Source of the DNA: Candidatus Enterenecus stercoripullorum
Lineage (GTDB): Bacteria > Bacillota > Clostridia > Oscillospirales > Oscillospiraceae
DNA length: 35,575 nt
Direction of reading: 5' to 3'
NCBI GenBank assembly: GCA_018716015.1
Contig: DVKM01000104.1
Location: forward strand, 1-35,575
Made by a program: the position numbers and the translations under genes. Numbering within the stretch: the first letter of the stretch is position 1; every line of letters begins with the position of its first letter. This document shows, one piece after another, positions 15,901-22,785 of this stretch. The notes below the pieces were generated by a model that had not been told where the DNA came from, ran no database searches, and saw nothing but the letters and a program-made list of their open reading frames with translations.

Positions 15901-16476
15901 AATGAGCGGTATACCTACTTTGCCGGCCAGCGGGACGATGTGACCAAGGCGAAGGGCGAGCTGGAGGACATCATCGCCCAGATCACCGGGGAGATGACTG
16001 AGATTTTCAAGACCCAGTTTGACCTGATCAACGAGAACTTCCAGCAGACCTTCCAGGAGCTGTTCCGGGGGGGCCGGGCGGCCTTGAGCCTGGAGGACCC
16101 GGAGGATGTGCTGGGCTGCGGCATCGAGATCAAGGTGCAGCCCCCCGGCAAGGCCCTCAAGACCCTCTCCCTGCTGTCCGGCGGGGAGCGGGCCTTTGTG
16201 GCCATCGCCCTGTACTTCGCCATTTTAAAGGTGCGGCCCACCCCTTTCTGCGTCATGGACGAGATCGAGGCGGCACTGGACGACACCAATGTGGTGCGGT
16301 TTGCCCGGTATCTGCGCAAGATGAGCAGCAAGACCCAGTTCATCGTCATCACCCACCGCCGGGGCACCATGGAAGAGGCGGACGTACTCTACGGCGTCAC
16401 CATGCAGGAGCAGGGCGTCAGCCGGATGCTGACCATCAATCTGAACGAGGTGGAAGAAGAACTTCACATCAAATAG
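12907..16476 (+). CDS. smc: Chromosome segregation ATPase SMC
   Basis: Core subunit of the condensin-like SMC-ScpAB complex that loops and segregates the chromosome. About 1189 aa, normal for the family. The N-terminal head has FKSFPDKT and Walker A GPNGSGKSN (~31-39). Coiled coil runs ~165-495 and ~670-1010, with the hinge at ~503-655. The C-terminal head holds the ABC signature LSGGERAFVAIAL (~1089) and Walker B FCVMDEIEAALDD (~1114). I prefer the TTG start at 12907: the protein then begins (M)YLKALEIQGFKSF, the standard SMC N-terminus, with GGGGTG at suitable distance. The ATG at 12886 lacks a ribosome site but cannot be excluded. A second copy of its last 19 codons lies downstream. rnc, often upstream of smc, is absent here. 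Confidence 0.96.
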   Translation: MYLKALEIQGFKSFPDKTVLAFGSDITAIVGPNGSGKSNIADAIRWVMGEQSTRTLRGSKMEDVIFDGTAKRKGLGFAEVSLVLDNSEHIFPLEETEVSVTRRYYRSGESEYYINRRSCRLKDVNELFMDTGLGREGYSIIGQGKIDEILSIKSADRREIFEEAAGISRYRHRKEEAERKLERTQENLVRINDKIDELELQVEPLRVQAEKTKKYLLLRDELKGLEISVWLEQLEKLRANSLKLKADCETAARQREETRQTLDGLYAAMEEYSDQMREKDLEAERLRGQQSQLEQQVHSCESGISLLKNDIRNNADNAARIREELEQQENRAGSIAGQIEERRSRLAQIEADMAACEDQSRELERQMEETVRSAGTLNQELAQLQERERLENASASEAKALLSALAAAAQELLDREERLTQELAVQEEKAQRAKSAAVELRKELERVTEDRDGAKNVISGHQMLCQTRQRKLDQAQERCNRLRMDENNLLSRIKLLAEMEKVYEGYSKAVKLLMGEAQRGGLKGVRGPVASLLHVPDQYAVAIEIALGGAMQNIVVERDEDGKQAIGWLKRRDAGRATFLPMNTIRPAQFQDRAVEKEDGFVGMGDALITYDKEYASIFSNLLGRIVIASDLNKAMAMARKFGHRFRIVTLDGQVLHAGGSMTGGSASRSAGILSRANELERLEKQRQALEGERKEAEAQLARAQRELTAANYELDTASAQLREAENAVLTYTERVDSADALLGAAQDRHAALLQEREQVGKRIEENGRATQQAKGRIEQLEGTANTLRAEVEAKAQGHSTLRERLSALSSQAAEQNAKLAGLEGERAASQANLSELERLREDLSGDSAQRTAMIAQFERQNETLARQVGEQEEQLQNLRAENQTLSDRLRAINEEKLALEGRRNQADKDARETNDRLLRMEREVSALEQKASAAAWEENQILDKLWENYQLSHEAARAQRVELESTAKAQRRIGELKRSISALGNINPDAVEQFERVNERYTYFAGQRDDVTKAKGELEDIIAQITGEMTEIFKTQFDLINENFQQTFQELFRGGRAALSLEDPEDVLGCGIEIKVQPPGKALKTLSLLSGGERAFVAIALYFAILKVRPTPFCVMDEIEAALDDTNVVRFARYLRKMSSKTQFIVITHRRGTMEEADVLYGVTMQEQGVSRMLTINLNEVEEELHIK

Positions 16477-16635
16477 AGGGATCCAGCCCGTGTGGGCTGA
16501 CGCCCGCTGCCCAAGGGGCAGCCGTGCCGGATGGCGCGTAAAATCGGAGCGGCAGTGGAGATTTGCGCAGGGCAGATTTACTCCGCCCACGCAGGATGAA
16601 ACGGGGGTTCCCGCCCGGCCCTGCCGGGTGGGGGA
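16477..16635 (+). other. Hairpin-rich 159-bp spacer between smc and a copy of its own 3' end
   Basis: Non-coding DNA lying between the smc stop and a second smc 3' end. It contains three perfect short hairpins: CAGCCC-GTGT-GGGCTG (16484-16499), GCTGCCC-AAG-GGGCAGC (16506-16522) and CCCGGC-CCT-GCCGGG (16614-16628). Both edges share GGGATC(C)AGCC (16478-16487 and 16632-16641). It looks like an inserted or recombined block, possibly a small dispersed repeat, but I cannot test copy number. An open frame runs through it in phase with ftsY but has no start signal. Confidence 0.55.
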
Positions 16636-16694
16636 TCAGCCGGATGCTGACCATCAATCTGAACGATGTAGAAGAGGAACTGCACATCAAGTGA
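16636..16694 (+). repeat. Diverged duplicate of the smc 3' end
   Basis: These 59 bp match 16418-16476, the last 19 codons of smc with the stop, at 52 of 59 positions with no gaps. The encoded peptide SRMLTINLN-D-VEEELHIK differs from the real SMC terminus by one conservative change (Glu to Asp). The other coding differences are at third positions, and the stop is TGA instead of TAG. It has no start codon or ribosome site. The pattern is what two smc alleles diverging under selection would show. Confidence 0.88.
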
Positions 16695-16729
16695 GGGGAA
16701 ATCAAACTCATAACGGTAAGGAGATCACC

Positions 16730-17596
16730 ATGGGTTTTTTTGATAAAATTAAAAAAATCAGCATATTTAGCGGCTTCTCCCAACTGGACGACGACTTCTA
16801 TGACGAGCTGGAGGAGTCCTTGGTCATGGCTGACATGGGGGCGGAGACCACCATGGCGGCGGTGGAGGAACTAAGAGAGCGCTGCAAGGAGCGCAAGATT
16901 AAGGATGTAGAGGGGGCCCGGTCCTGTATGCGGGAGATCCTGGCAGAGTACCTTTCCCAGCAGGATTGCGCTATAGATCTGTCCCATGCCCCCGCGGTGG
17001 TGCTGTTTATCGGGGTCAATGGGGTGGGGAAGACCACCTCCATCGGCAAGATGGCCGCCCGGTGGCGGAAAGAGGGGAAAAAGGTTTTGCTGTGCGCCGG
17101 AGACACCTTCCGGGCAGCCGCCGCCGACCAGCTCACCATCTGGGCGGAGCGGGCCGGGGTGGACATCATCAAACAGCACGAAGGGGCCGACCCAGCCGCC
17201 GTGGTGTACGACGCCATGAGCGCCTCCAAAGCGAGAAAGGCCGACGTGGTGCTGGTAGACACCGCCGGGCGGCTGCACAACAAGCAGAACCTGATGAATG
17301 AGCTGAATAAAATTTCCCGGGTGATTGACCGGGAGTGCCCCGACTCCAGCCGGGAAACTCTGCTGGTGCTGGACGCTACCACGGGGCAGAACGGACTGAT
17401 TCAGGCCAAGCAGTTTTCCCAGGCGGCAGGGATCACCGGCATTGTGCTGACCAAGCTGGATGGCACCGCCAAGGGGGGTATCGTCATTGCCATTGCCAAG
17501 GAGCTGGGCGTGCCAGTGAAATTCGTGGGCGTGGGCGAGGGTGTGGACGACCTTCAGCCCTTTGACCCGGGAGCATTCACACAGGCGTTGCTATGA
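16730..17596 (+). CDS. ftsY: Signal recognition particle receptor FtsY
   Basis: SRP-family GTPase that docks ribosome-SRP complexes at the membrane for co-translational insertion. The 288-aa protein has a short basic N-terminus ([13 protein letters not shown]), a helical N domain to ~80, and the NG GTPase with GVNGVGKTT (95-103), [11 protein letters not shown] (~125), [13 protein letters not shown] and [12 protein letters not shown] at the end. It lacks the long acidic N-terminal extension of E. coli FtsY, as is usual in Firmicutes. The start at 16730 follows GGTAAGGAG. The reading frame is open upstream through the duplicated smc block, but that extension is not translated by any visible signal. 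It follows smc, the common Firmicutes order, and overlaps the next small ORF by 4 bp. Confidence 0.97.
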   Translation: MGFFDKIKKISIFSGFSQLDDDFYDELEESLVMADMGAETTMAAVEELRERCKERKIKDVEGARSCMREILAEYLSQQDCAIDLSHAPAVVLFIGVNGVGKTTSIGKMAARWRKEGKKVLLCAGDTFRAAAADQLTIWAERAGVDIIKQHEGADPAAVVYDAMSASKARKADVVLVDTAGRLHNKQNLMNELNKISRVIDRECPDSSRETLLVLDATTGQNGLIQAKQFSQAAGITGIVLTKLDGTAKGGIVIAIAKELGVPVKFVGVGEGVDDLQPFDPGAFTQALL

Positions 17597-17778
17597 GAGA
17601 TGTTCTGATTATATTGCTGGTGTGTGTCATGATGTGCGGCTTGGGTTCCTGCGGCAAAAGTACCAGAGCGGAGGGGTGCCAAAGATCGCTGCTCAGACGG
17701 ATTTCCGGCGCGGTCATCACCGAGCTGGGAGCGGCGGGTCTTCTCTTTCTGCTGATTCGTGGAGAAGCGGCGAGTTGA
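17593..17778 (+). CDS. Small hypothetical membrane/exported protein (61 aa)
   Basis: Not recognised. The start ATG overlaps the ftsY stop codon (ATGA), the typical sign of translational coupling. The product starts [20 protein letters not shown], a hydrophobic segment ending LGSC that resembles a lipoprotein signal, though without a clear charged n-region beyond Arg2. A second hydrophobic stretch (LGAAGLLFLLI) lies near the C-terminus. It precedes rph by 36 bp. It could be a genuine small membrane protein tied to ftsY or a chance frame; the coupling favours the former slightly. Confidence 0.45.
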   Translation: MRDVLIILLVCVMMCGLGSCGKSTRAEGCQRSLLRRISGAVITELGAAGLLFLLIRGEAAS

Positions 17779-17814
17779 GCACGGAAGCCAAGGAAAGATA
17801 AAGGAGGAAGTGAC

Positions 17815-18531
17815 ATGTCCCGGATAGACGGACGTGGATTGGACGAATTAAGGAAAGTGACCCTTCAGACGGATTTCGTGAAGTTCCCCGAGGGGGGCGT
17901 GCTCATCACCTGCGGGAATACCAAGGTGCTGTGCTGCGCCAGCGTGGAACAGAGAGCCCCCCGCCATGTGCCTGAGGGCACCGGCTGGGTGACGGCGGAA
18001 TATTCCATGCTGCCCCGGGCTAACCGGGAGCGGTCCCGCCGGGACATCTCCAAACTGAAGCTGTCCCCCCGCTCAGCGGAGATCCAGCGGCTGATCGGCC
18101 GCTCCCTGCGCTCGGCGGTGGATCTGACCATGCTGCCCGACCTGACCATCACGGTGGACTGTGATGTGCTCCAGGGGGACGGCGGCACGCGCACTGCCTC
18201 CGTCACTGGCGGTTTTGTGGCCCTGGCCCTGGCCTGCCGGAAGCTGGTGGAGGAGGGTGTGCTGTCCCGCAGCCCCATCAAGCACTATGTGGCCGCCGTG
18301 TCTGCGGGCATCGTGGACGAGCAGCCCATGCTGGATCTGTGCTATGAGGAGGACTCCGGTGCCCAGGTGGATCTGAACTGCGTGATGAACGACGACGGCC
18401 AGCTCATCGAGCTGCAGGGTACCGGCGAGGGCCGTGCCTTCACCATTGAGGAGCAGCGCGCCCTGGTGGACCTGTGCCAGAAGGGCATCCGGGAGCTTCA
18501 AAAACTGCAGAAGGCGGTATTGGAGGGCTGA
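17815..18531 (+). CDS. rph: Ribonuclease PH
   Basis: Phosphorolytic 3'-5' exoribonuclease that trims tRNA 3' ends, forming a hexameric ring. The 238-aa sequence has RIDGRGLDELRKV at the N-terminus, GNTKVLCCASVE, GWVTAEYSMLPRA, the RSAEIQRLIGRSLRSAVDL segment (RNA and phosphate binding Arg residues), TVDCDVLQGDGGTRTASVTG and the C-terminal DLNCVMNDDGQLIELQGTGE. These are canonical. The start ATG follows AAAGGAGGAAG. It is followed by rdgB after 2 bp, a frequent pairing. Confidence 0.97.
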   Translation: MSRIDGRGLDELRKVTLQTDFVKFPEGGVLITCGNTKVLCCASVEQRAPRHVPEGTGWVTAEYSMLPRANRERSRRDISKLKLSPRSAEIQRLIGRSLRSAVDLTMLPDLTITVDCDVLQGDGGTRTASVTGGFVALALACRKLVEEGVLSRSPIKHYVAAVSAGIVDEQPMLDLCYEEDSGAQVDLNCVMNDDGQLIELQGTGEGRAFTIEEQRALVDLCQKGIRELQKLQKAVLEG

Positions 18532-18533
18532 GT

Positions 18534-19139
18534 ATGAAGCTGGTGCTGGCCAGTAAGAATGAGAAGAAACTGATTGAAATGCGAGAGATCCTCTCCCACC
18601 TGGGGGTGGAGGTGTGCCTTCCGTCCGACGTGGGGGTGGATATGGACGTGGAGGAGACGGGAACCACCTTTGAGGAGAACTCCCGGCTCAAGGCCCAGGC
18701 GGTAATGGAGGCCAGCGGTCTGCCCGCCATTGCCGACGACTCGGGGCTGTGCGTGGACGCCCTGGGGGGCGCGCCGGGGGTGTACTCCGCCCGGTATGGC
18801 GGGCCCGGACTGGACGACGTGAGCCGCTACCGCCTGCTGCTGGAAAATCTGAAGGGCCAGCCCCGGGGAGCTAAATTCGTGTCGGTGATCACCTGCTGCT
18901 TTCCCAATGGGGACGTGCTCACCGCCCGGGGGGAGTGCCCCGGTACCATAGCCTTCGCCCCCATGGGGAAGGGCGGGTTTGGCTACGACCCGGTGTTTTT
19001 CCTGCCCAAGCTGAAAAAAACCTTCGCCCAGCTCACCCCGGAGGAGAAGAATGCTATCTCCCACCGGGGAGAGGCCCTGCGGGCGTTTCGGAAAGAACTG
19101 GAAAGGTACATGCGGGAGAAATCGGAGGAATTTTTATGA
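18534..19139 (+). CDS. rdgB: XTP/dITP diphosphatase (RdgB/HAM1 family)
   Basis: Hydrolyses non-canonical purine nucleoside triphosphates (XTP, dITP, ITP) to monophosphates, keeping them out of nucleic acids. The 201-aa protein begins MKLVLASKNEKKLIEMREIL (family N-terminus), then ETGTTFEENSRLKA, ADDSGLCVDALGGAPGVYSARY (the metal/nucleotide signature near 67-88), GKGGFGYDPVFFLP and ISHRGEALRAF. GGAGGG inside the end of rph serves as ribosome site. It overlaps the next gene by ATGA. Confidence 0.96.
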   Translation: MKLVLASKNEKKLIEMREILSHLGVEVCLPSDVGVDMDVEETGTTFEENSRLKAQAVMEASGLPAIADDSGLCVDALGGAPGVYSARYGGPGLDDVSRYRLLLENLKGQPRGAKFVSVITCCFPNGDVLTARGECPGTIAFAPMGKGGFGYDPVFFLPKLKKTFAQLTPEEKNAISHRGEALRAFRKELERYMREKSEEFL

Positions 19140-19330
19140 AACACAGCAAAACCTGTCCCCAATACGGTGGAACAAAGATCTTTGAGGTCACTGGCGGACG
19201 AATGATGGACAATGGAATTCCTGTGGGGCTAGGATTCATACCGGTGGACCGGTATGTCTGTGCCTCCTGCGGGTACTCTGAAGAGTGGGTCCGGGAAGGC
19301 CAGATGGATGAATTGGCCAGTTTCTATTAA
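19136..19330 (+). CDS. Small zinc-ribbon-like protein (64 aa)
   Basis: Translationally coupled to rdgB (ATGA overlap). The product has a C-terminal CASCGYSEEW knuckle typical of small zinc ribbons of the CPxCG...CxxCGY type, and VPVDRYVC-like strands between. The N-terminal knuckle reads TCPQYGG, where relatives would have CPxCG, so one of the four expected zinc ligands is replaced by Tyr. The function of such proteins is unknown. Position between rdgB and yhbY suggests a housekeeping role, but that is context only. Confidence 0.72.
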   Translation: MKHSKTCPQYGGTKIFEVTGGRMMDNGIPVGLGFIPVDRYVCASCGYSEEWVREGQMDELASFY

Positions 19331-19354
19331 GGCGGGAAGGAGTACAAAACAACG

Positions 19355-19660
19355 ATGGATTTGAATAGCAAACAGCGGGCCCAGCTGCGGGCCCTGGCCA
19401 ACGGCATTGACACCATCCTCCACATCGGTAAGGACGGGGTGGGTCCCAACCTGGTCAAGCAGGCGGATGACGCCCTGGAAGCCCGGGAGCTGATCAAGGG
19501 CCGGGTGCTGGAAAACTCTCTGCTGTCCGCCCGGGAGGGGGCCGAGGAGCTGGCCCGGGTCACCCGCAGCCAGGTGGTGCAGGTCATCGGCACAAGATTT
19601 GTTCTGTACCGGGAGACCCACAGCAAGGAGAAGGAAAAACGCATCAAGCTGGTGAAATAA
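19355..19660 (+). CDS. yhbY: CRM-domain RNA-binding protein YhbY (ribosome assembly)
   Basis: 101 aa, a single CRS1-YhbY domain, associated with large-subunit pre-ribosomes. It shows LNSKQRAQLRALANGI, ILHIGKDGV (GKxG loop), LIKGRVLENSLL and VVQVIGTRFVLYRE, the standard family sequence. The ATG follows AAGGAG. The order yhbY-nadD-yqeK-(...)-rsfS matches the yqeH-aroE-yhbY-nadD-yqeK-rsfS cluster of B. subtilis, without yqeH and aroE. Confidence 0.94.
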   Translation: MDLNSKQRAQLRALANGIDTILHIGKDGVGPNLVKQADDALEARELIKGRVLENSLLSAREGAEELARVTRSQVVQVIGTRFVLYRETHSKEKEKRIKLVK

Positions 19661-19714
19661 CAGGAGGCAGTCGGCTCTGAATACCTAAAATTTGCAGGGA
19701 AAGTGGGCGATCCC

Positions 19715-20920
19715 ATGAAAATCGGACTCTACGGCGGCACCTTTAATCCGCCCCATCTGGGGCATCTGGCGGCGGCGCGCACCGCCGTGTCCGCCCTAGG
19801 ACTGGACCGTCTGGTTTTCGTCCCGGCAGGAGTTCCGCCTCACAAAACCTTGCCTGCCGGCAGTCCGCTGGACGCTCAGCGGCTGGAGATGACCTCTATA
19901 ATGGCCGACCAGTTGCTCCGGCCGGAGCTGACCCAGGTGTGGGACGTAGAGATGCGCCGGCCGGGGAAGAGCTACACCTCAGACACCCTGCGTCAGGCGG
20001 CCGGGCAATGGCCCGGGGCGGAGCTATGGCTGCTGATGGGAACGGATATGTTCCTGTCTTTGCAGGACTGGCACGAGCCGGAGGTCATCCTGTCTCTGGC
20101 GGGGGTGTGCGCCTTTGGACGCACCCATGCGGACACCGAGCACCTGTTCGCCCCCCAGCGGGAGTTTTTGCACCGGAACTATGAGGCAAAGGTGGCCACC
20201 ATCGCCATTCCCGATCTGATGCTGGTGGATGTGTCCTCCACCCAGCTGCGGGAGATGCTGGGCAGGGGCGCGGGCCGGGAGTATCTGCCCCCGGCGGTAT
20301 ACGGCTACATCCTGAGAGAAAAACTATATGGAACCTGCGTGGATCTTAGCCGTCTAACCATAGAGGACCTGCGCTGCGTTTCCTACTCCATGGTGAAGGC
20401 CAAACGGATTGCCCACATCCGTGGGGTGGAGGAGGAGGCTGTCCGTCTGGCGCAACGCTGGGGAGGCGATGTGGACGAGATGCGCCGGGCTGCTATTTTG
20501 CACGACTGTACTAAATATTGGAGCAAGCAGGAGCATCTGGAGATCTGCGACCGCTACGGCATTGCGCTGGACTGCATGGAGCGGGGCACGGAAAAGCTGC
20601 TCCACGCCAAGAGTGGTGCGGCCCTGGCCAAGTATGTGTTCGGGCAGAGCGAGGCGGTGTTCCAGGCCATCCTGTACCACACCACAGGGCGGGGAAACAT
20701 GACCCTGCCGGAAAAGCTGCTCTATCTGGCCGACTACATAGAACCCACCCGGGACTTTCCCGAGATGGCCGAGATGCGCCGGCTGGCCTATGAGGACCTG
20801 GACCGGGCGGTGCTGATGGGGGTACAGCTCTCCATCCAGGAGATGCTGGAGCGCAACCGGAGGGTGCATCCCAACACTTTGGAAGCGGAGAAAACATTGC
20901 GGAAAGGACTTAGGCTATGA
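19715..20920 (+). CDS. nadD: Fused nicotinate-nucleotide adenylyltransferase / YqeK HD-domain hydrolase
   Basis: A 401-aa fusion. Residues 1-~200 are NadD, making deamido-NAD from nicotinate mononucleotide: MKIGLYGGTFNPPHLGH (nucleotidyl-transferase HxGH), FVPAGVPPHK, WLLMGTDMFLSLQDWHEP and VDVSSTQLREML (SSTxxR). Residues ~212-401 are YqeK, a metal-dependent HD hydrolase that symmetrically cleaves Ap4A: SMVKAKRIAHIRGVEEEA (His), AAILHDCTKYW (HD), ILYHTTGRGNM and LADYIEPTRDF. No stop or frameshift separates them; in many Firmicutes they are adjacent genes. I start at ATG 19715, since NadD proteins begin exactly there; a GTG 12 bp upstream is possible. It overlaps the LCP gene by ATGA. Confidence 0.95.
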   Translation: MKIGLYGGTFNPPHLGHLAAARTAVSALGLDRLVFVPAGVPPHKTLPAGSPLDAQRLEMTSIMADQLLRPELTQVWDVEMRRPGKSYTSDTLRQAAGQWPGAELWLLMGTDMFLSLQDWHEPEVILSLAGVCAFGRTHADTEHLFAPQREFLHRNYEAKVATIAIPDLMLVDVSSTQLREMLGRGAGREYLPPAVYGYILREKLYGTCVDLSRLTIEDLRCVSYSMVKAKRIAHIRGVEEEAVRLAQRWGGDVDEMRRAAILHDCTKYWSKQEHLEICDRYGIALDCMERGTEKLLHAKSGAALAKYVFGQSEAVFQAILYHTTGRGNMTLPEKLLYLADYIEPTRDFPEMAEMRRLAYEDLDRAVLMGVQLSIQEMLERNRRVHPNTLEAEKTLRKGLRL

Positions 20921-22323
20921 CTTCAAACCCCAACGGAAAGAGAAGAGAGGCCCCGGGTGGGAGACGGAAGGAATGGAGAAGGGCAATCATCCTGATTGTC
21001 CTTGCGTTGATCATGGTGCTGGTAGCCACAGTGGTGGTGCTGTATAGCCGCTGGGTTCAGCGGCCCACGCTGCCCGGCGGCGATCCGGCGGCGGAGAGCG
21101 GAGCGCCGGTGGATGACGGCGTCGGCATCGACTCTGTCCAGCCCAAGGTGAGCGGGGAGCGCAAGAGCGAGGATTTCTACACCATCCTGGTCTTTGGACC
21201 TGATGAGACTTCGGGACTGACGGACGTGATGATGCTGGTGTCCTATGACGTGACCAACCAGCAGGCCACAGTGATGTCCATTCCCCGGGACACTCTGATT
21301 AACTCCAGCGGGCGGACGGTGCCCCAGAAGATGCTCAACGCGGTGTACAACCGCTACGGCCAGGGAGAGGAGGGCGTCGAGGGGCTCAAGAGCGAGGTGT
21401 CCGAGCTGGTGGGCTTTGTCCCCGACTACTACGTGATGATTGACTGGCAGCTGGTGGGGGAGATGGTGAACGCCATCGGGGGGGTTTGGTTTGACATCCC
21501 CTATCATATGGACTATGATGATCCCTACCAAGACTTGCACATCCACTTTGAGCCGGGCTATCAGTACCTGAACGGGGAAGACGCCATGAAGGTGATCCGC
21601 TGGCGTCATAACAACAAAACAAGCCCCTACTATGGTGAGAGCGGCGGCAGCGACATCAGCCGGATCGAAATGCGCAACGACTTTCTCAAGGCGGTGCTCA
21701 GCCAGACCCTCCAGCTGAAAAATGTGACCAAGATCGGAGAGCTGGCGGACCTGTTCGGAGAGAACGTCCAGAGTGACCTGACCATTGAGAACCTGTTTTG
21801 GTTTGCCTCCCAGGCCATCTTCGGCGGGCTGCGGGTGGACGATGTGAACTTTGTGGTAATGCCCTATTATGGCGTGCCGGAGGGAAACCCCTACTACGGA
21901 AGGGTCTATCCCAACCAGAGCGCCCTGCTGGAGATGATCAACCGGTCCCTCAACCCCTTTGTGGATGAGGTGACCCTCAATGAACTGGACTTGATCACGG
22001 TCAACAGCAACGGTACCCTCTCCTCCACCACCGGCGTGCTGGCCGATCCCACCGCCGGGATCCCGCCGGTGGTGGTTACCCCGAAACCGGAGCCCAGCGC
22101 ACCTGTGACCTCCCAGGAGCCTGTGACCTCTCAGGAACCGGTGACTTCCCAGGAGCCAGAGCCCAGCGGGCCGGCAACCTCGGAGGAGCCGGCGGCCTCT
22201 CAGGCCCCGCAGCCCTCGGACAGCGGCAGTCCGCCTGCGGTCTCCCAGGAGCCGGCGGCCTCCCAGCAGCCGGACCCGCCGGCTTCATCGGAAGCGGTGG
22301 GCGTCCAGAGCGGCCAAGCATAA
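20917..22323 (+). CDS. LytR-CpsA-Psr (LCP) family wall-polymer ligase
   Basis: 468-aa type II membrane protein. A basic cytoplasmic tail precedes a transmembrane helix at ~23-45; the LCP catalytic domain follows from ~85 (FYTILVFGPDE) through MSIPRDTLINSS (the Arg/Asp pair that binds polyprenyl pyrophosphate), ALNAVYNR-like MLNAVYNRYG, INAIGGVWFD-like VNAIGGVWFDIPY and LNGEDAMKVIRWRH. LCP enzymes move undecaprenyl-linked glycopolymers onto peptidoglycan outside the membrane. From ~385 the tail is Pro/Ser/Glu/Gln-rich with a six-residue repeat PVTSQE three times in tandem. It is coupled to nadD-yqeK (ATGA) and precedes rsfS. TagO- and MnaA-type genes a few kb downstream would supply the polymer precursors. 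Confidence 0.92.
   Translation: MTSNPNGKRREAPGGRRKEWRRAIILIVLALIMVLVATVVVLYSRWVQRPTLPGGDPAAESGAPVDDGVGIDSVQPKVSGERKSEDFYTILVFGPDETSGLTDVMMLVSYDVTNQQATVMSIPRDTLINSSGRTVPQKMLNAVYNRYGQGEEGVEGLKSEVSELVGFVPDYYVMIDWQLVGEMVNAIGGVWFDIPYHMDYDDPYQDLHIHFEPGYQYLNGEDAMKVIRWRHNNKTSPYYGESGGSDISRIEMRNDFLKAVLSQTLQLKNVTKIGELADLFGENVQSDLTIENLFWFASQAIFGGLRVDDVNFVVMPYYGVPEGNPYYGRVYPNQSALLEMINRSLNPFVDEVTLNELDLITVNSNGTLSSTTGVLADPTAGIPPVVVTPKPEPSAPVTSQEPVTSQEPVTSQEPEPSGPATSEEPAASQAPQPSDSGSPPAVSQEPAASQQPDPPASSEAVGVQSGQA
22102..22155 (+). repeat. Three 18-bp tandem repeats in the LCP gene
   Basis: Three consecutive in-frame 18-bp units (22102, 22120, 22138), each encoding PVTSQE, with a few third-base differences. 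Looser copies follow to about 22290. This is a site where copy number may vary between strains. Confidence 0.85.
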
Positions 22324-22362
22324 CAGAACCGAAGTGAAATCGGATGGAAAGGAGCAGCACAC

Positions 22363-22725
22363 TTGTTGACAGCAGAGCAACTGACTTCCATCGCCGTCAA
22401 GGCGCTGGACAGCAAAAAAGGACAGGATATCAAAGTCCTGTATACCAGGGACCAGACCACATTGGCGGACTATTTTGTACTGTGTACCGGCGCCTCCAAC
22501 ACCCAGGTGCGGGCGCTATGTGACGCGGTGGAGGAGGCCATGAGCCTTCAGGGGGAGGAGCCCCATCACATCGAAGGCCACCGGGGGGGCCAGTGGACCC
22601 TGCTGGATTACTCCGCGGTGGTGGTTCATGTGTTTACCCAGGAGGCCAGGGAGTTTTACGCCCTGGAGCGGCTTTGGCTGGACGCGGTGCCTGTGGATCC
22701 CGGGAAGTTTTTGGACCGGGGGTAA
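22363..22725 (+). CDS. rsfS: Ribosomal silencing factor RsfS
   Basis: 120-aa RsfS/YbeB/Iojap protein, which binds L14 on the 50S subunit and blocks subunit joining when nutrients are low. It has DSKKGQDIKVLYTRDQT, LADYFVLCTGASNTQVRAL, the HHIEGHRGGQWTLLDYSAVVVHVF segment in pieces, and the C-terminal FYALERLWLDAV. All are diagnostic. The start is a TTG at 22363 with AAAGGAG eight bases upstream; no ATG is available in the first codons. Its partner genes yhbY and nadD/yqeK are upstream; the LCP gene is inserted between. Confidence 0.95.
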   Translation: MLTAEQLTSIAVKALDSKKGQDIKVLYTRDQTTLADYFVLCTGASNTQVRALCDAVEEAMSLQGEEPHHIEGHRGGQWTLLDYSAVVVHVFTQEAREFYALERLWLDAVPVDPGKFLDRG

Positions 22726-22785
22726 CCGGCCTAACCCCAGTTTGGAGGAGTGAACTGTGACAATGAGGAAAAGGGCGTGACCACA

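Noticed and set aside
16490-16729. In-frame upstream extension of ftsY by 80 codons
   Set aside because: It runs through the smc duplicate and a hairpin-rich spacer in the wrong frame for SMC, lacks a ribosome site, and FtsY normally begins MGFFDKIKK.
22726-22785. T-box leader for trpS
   Set aside because: The gap is about 60 bp, too short for a T-box with specifier and antiterminator domains, and no AGGGTGGNACCGCG-like core is present.
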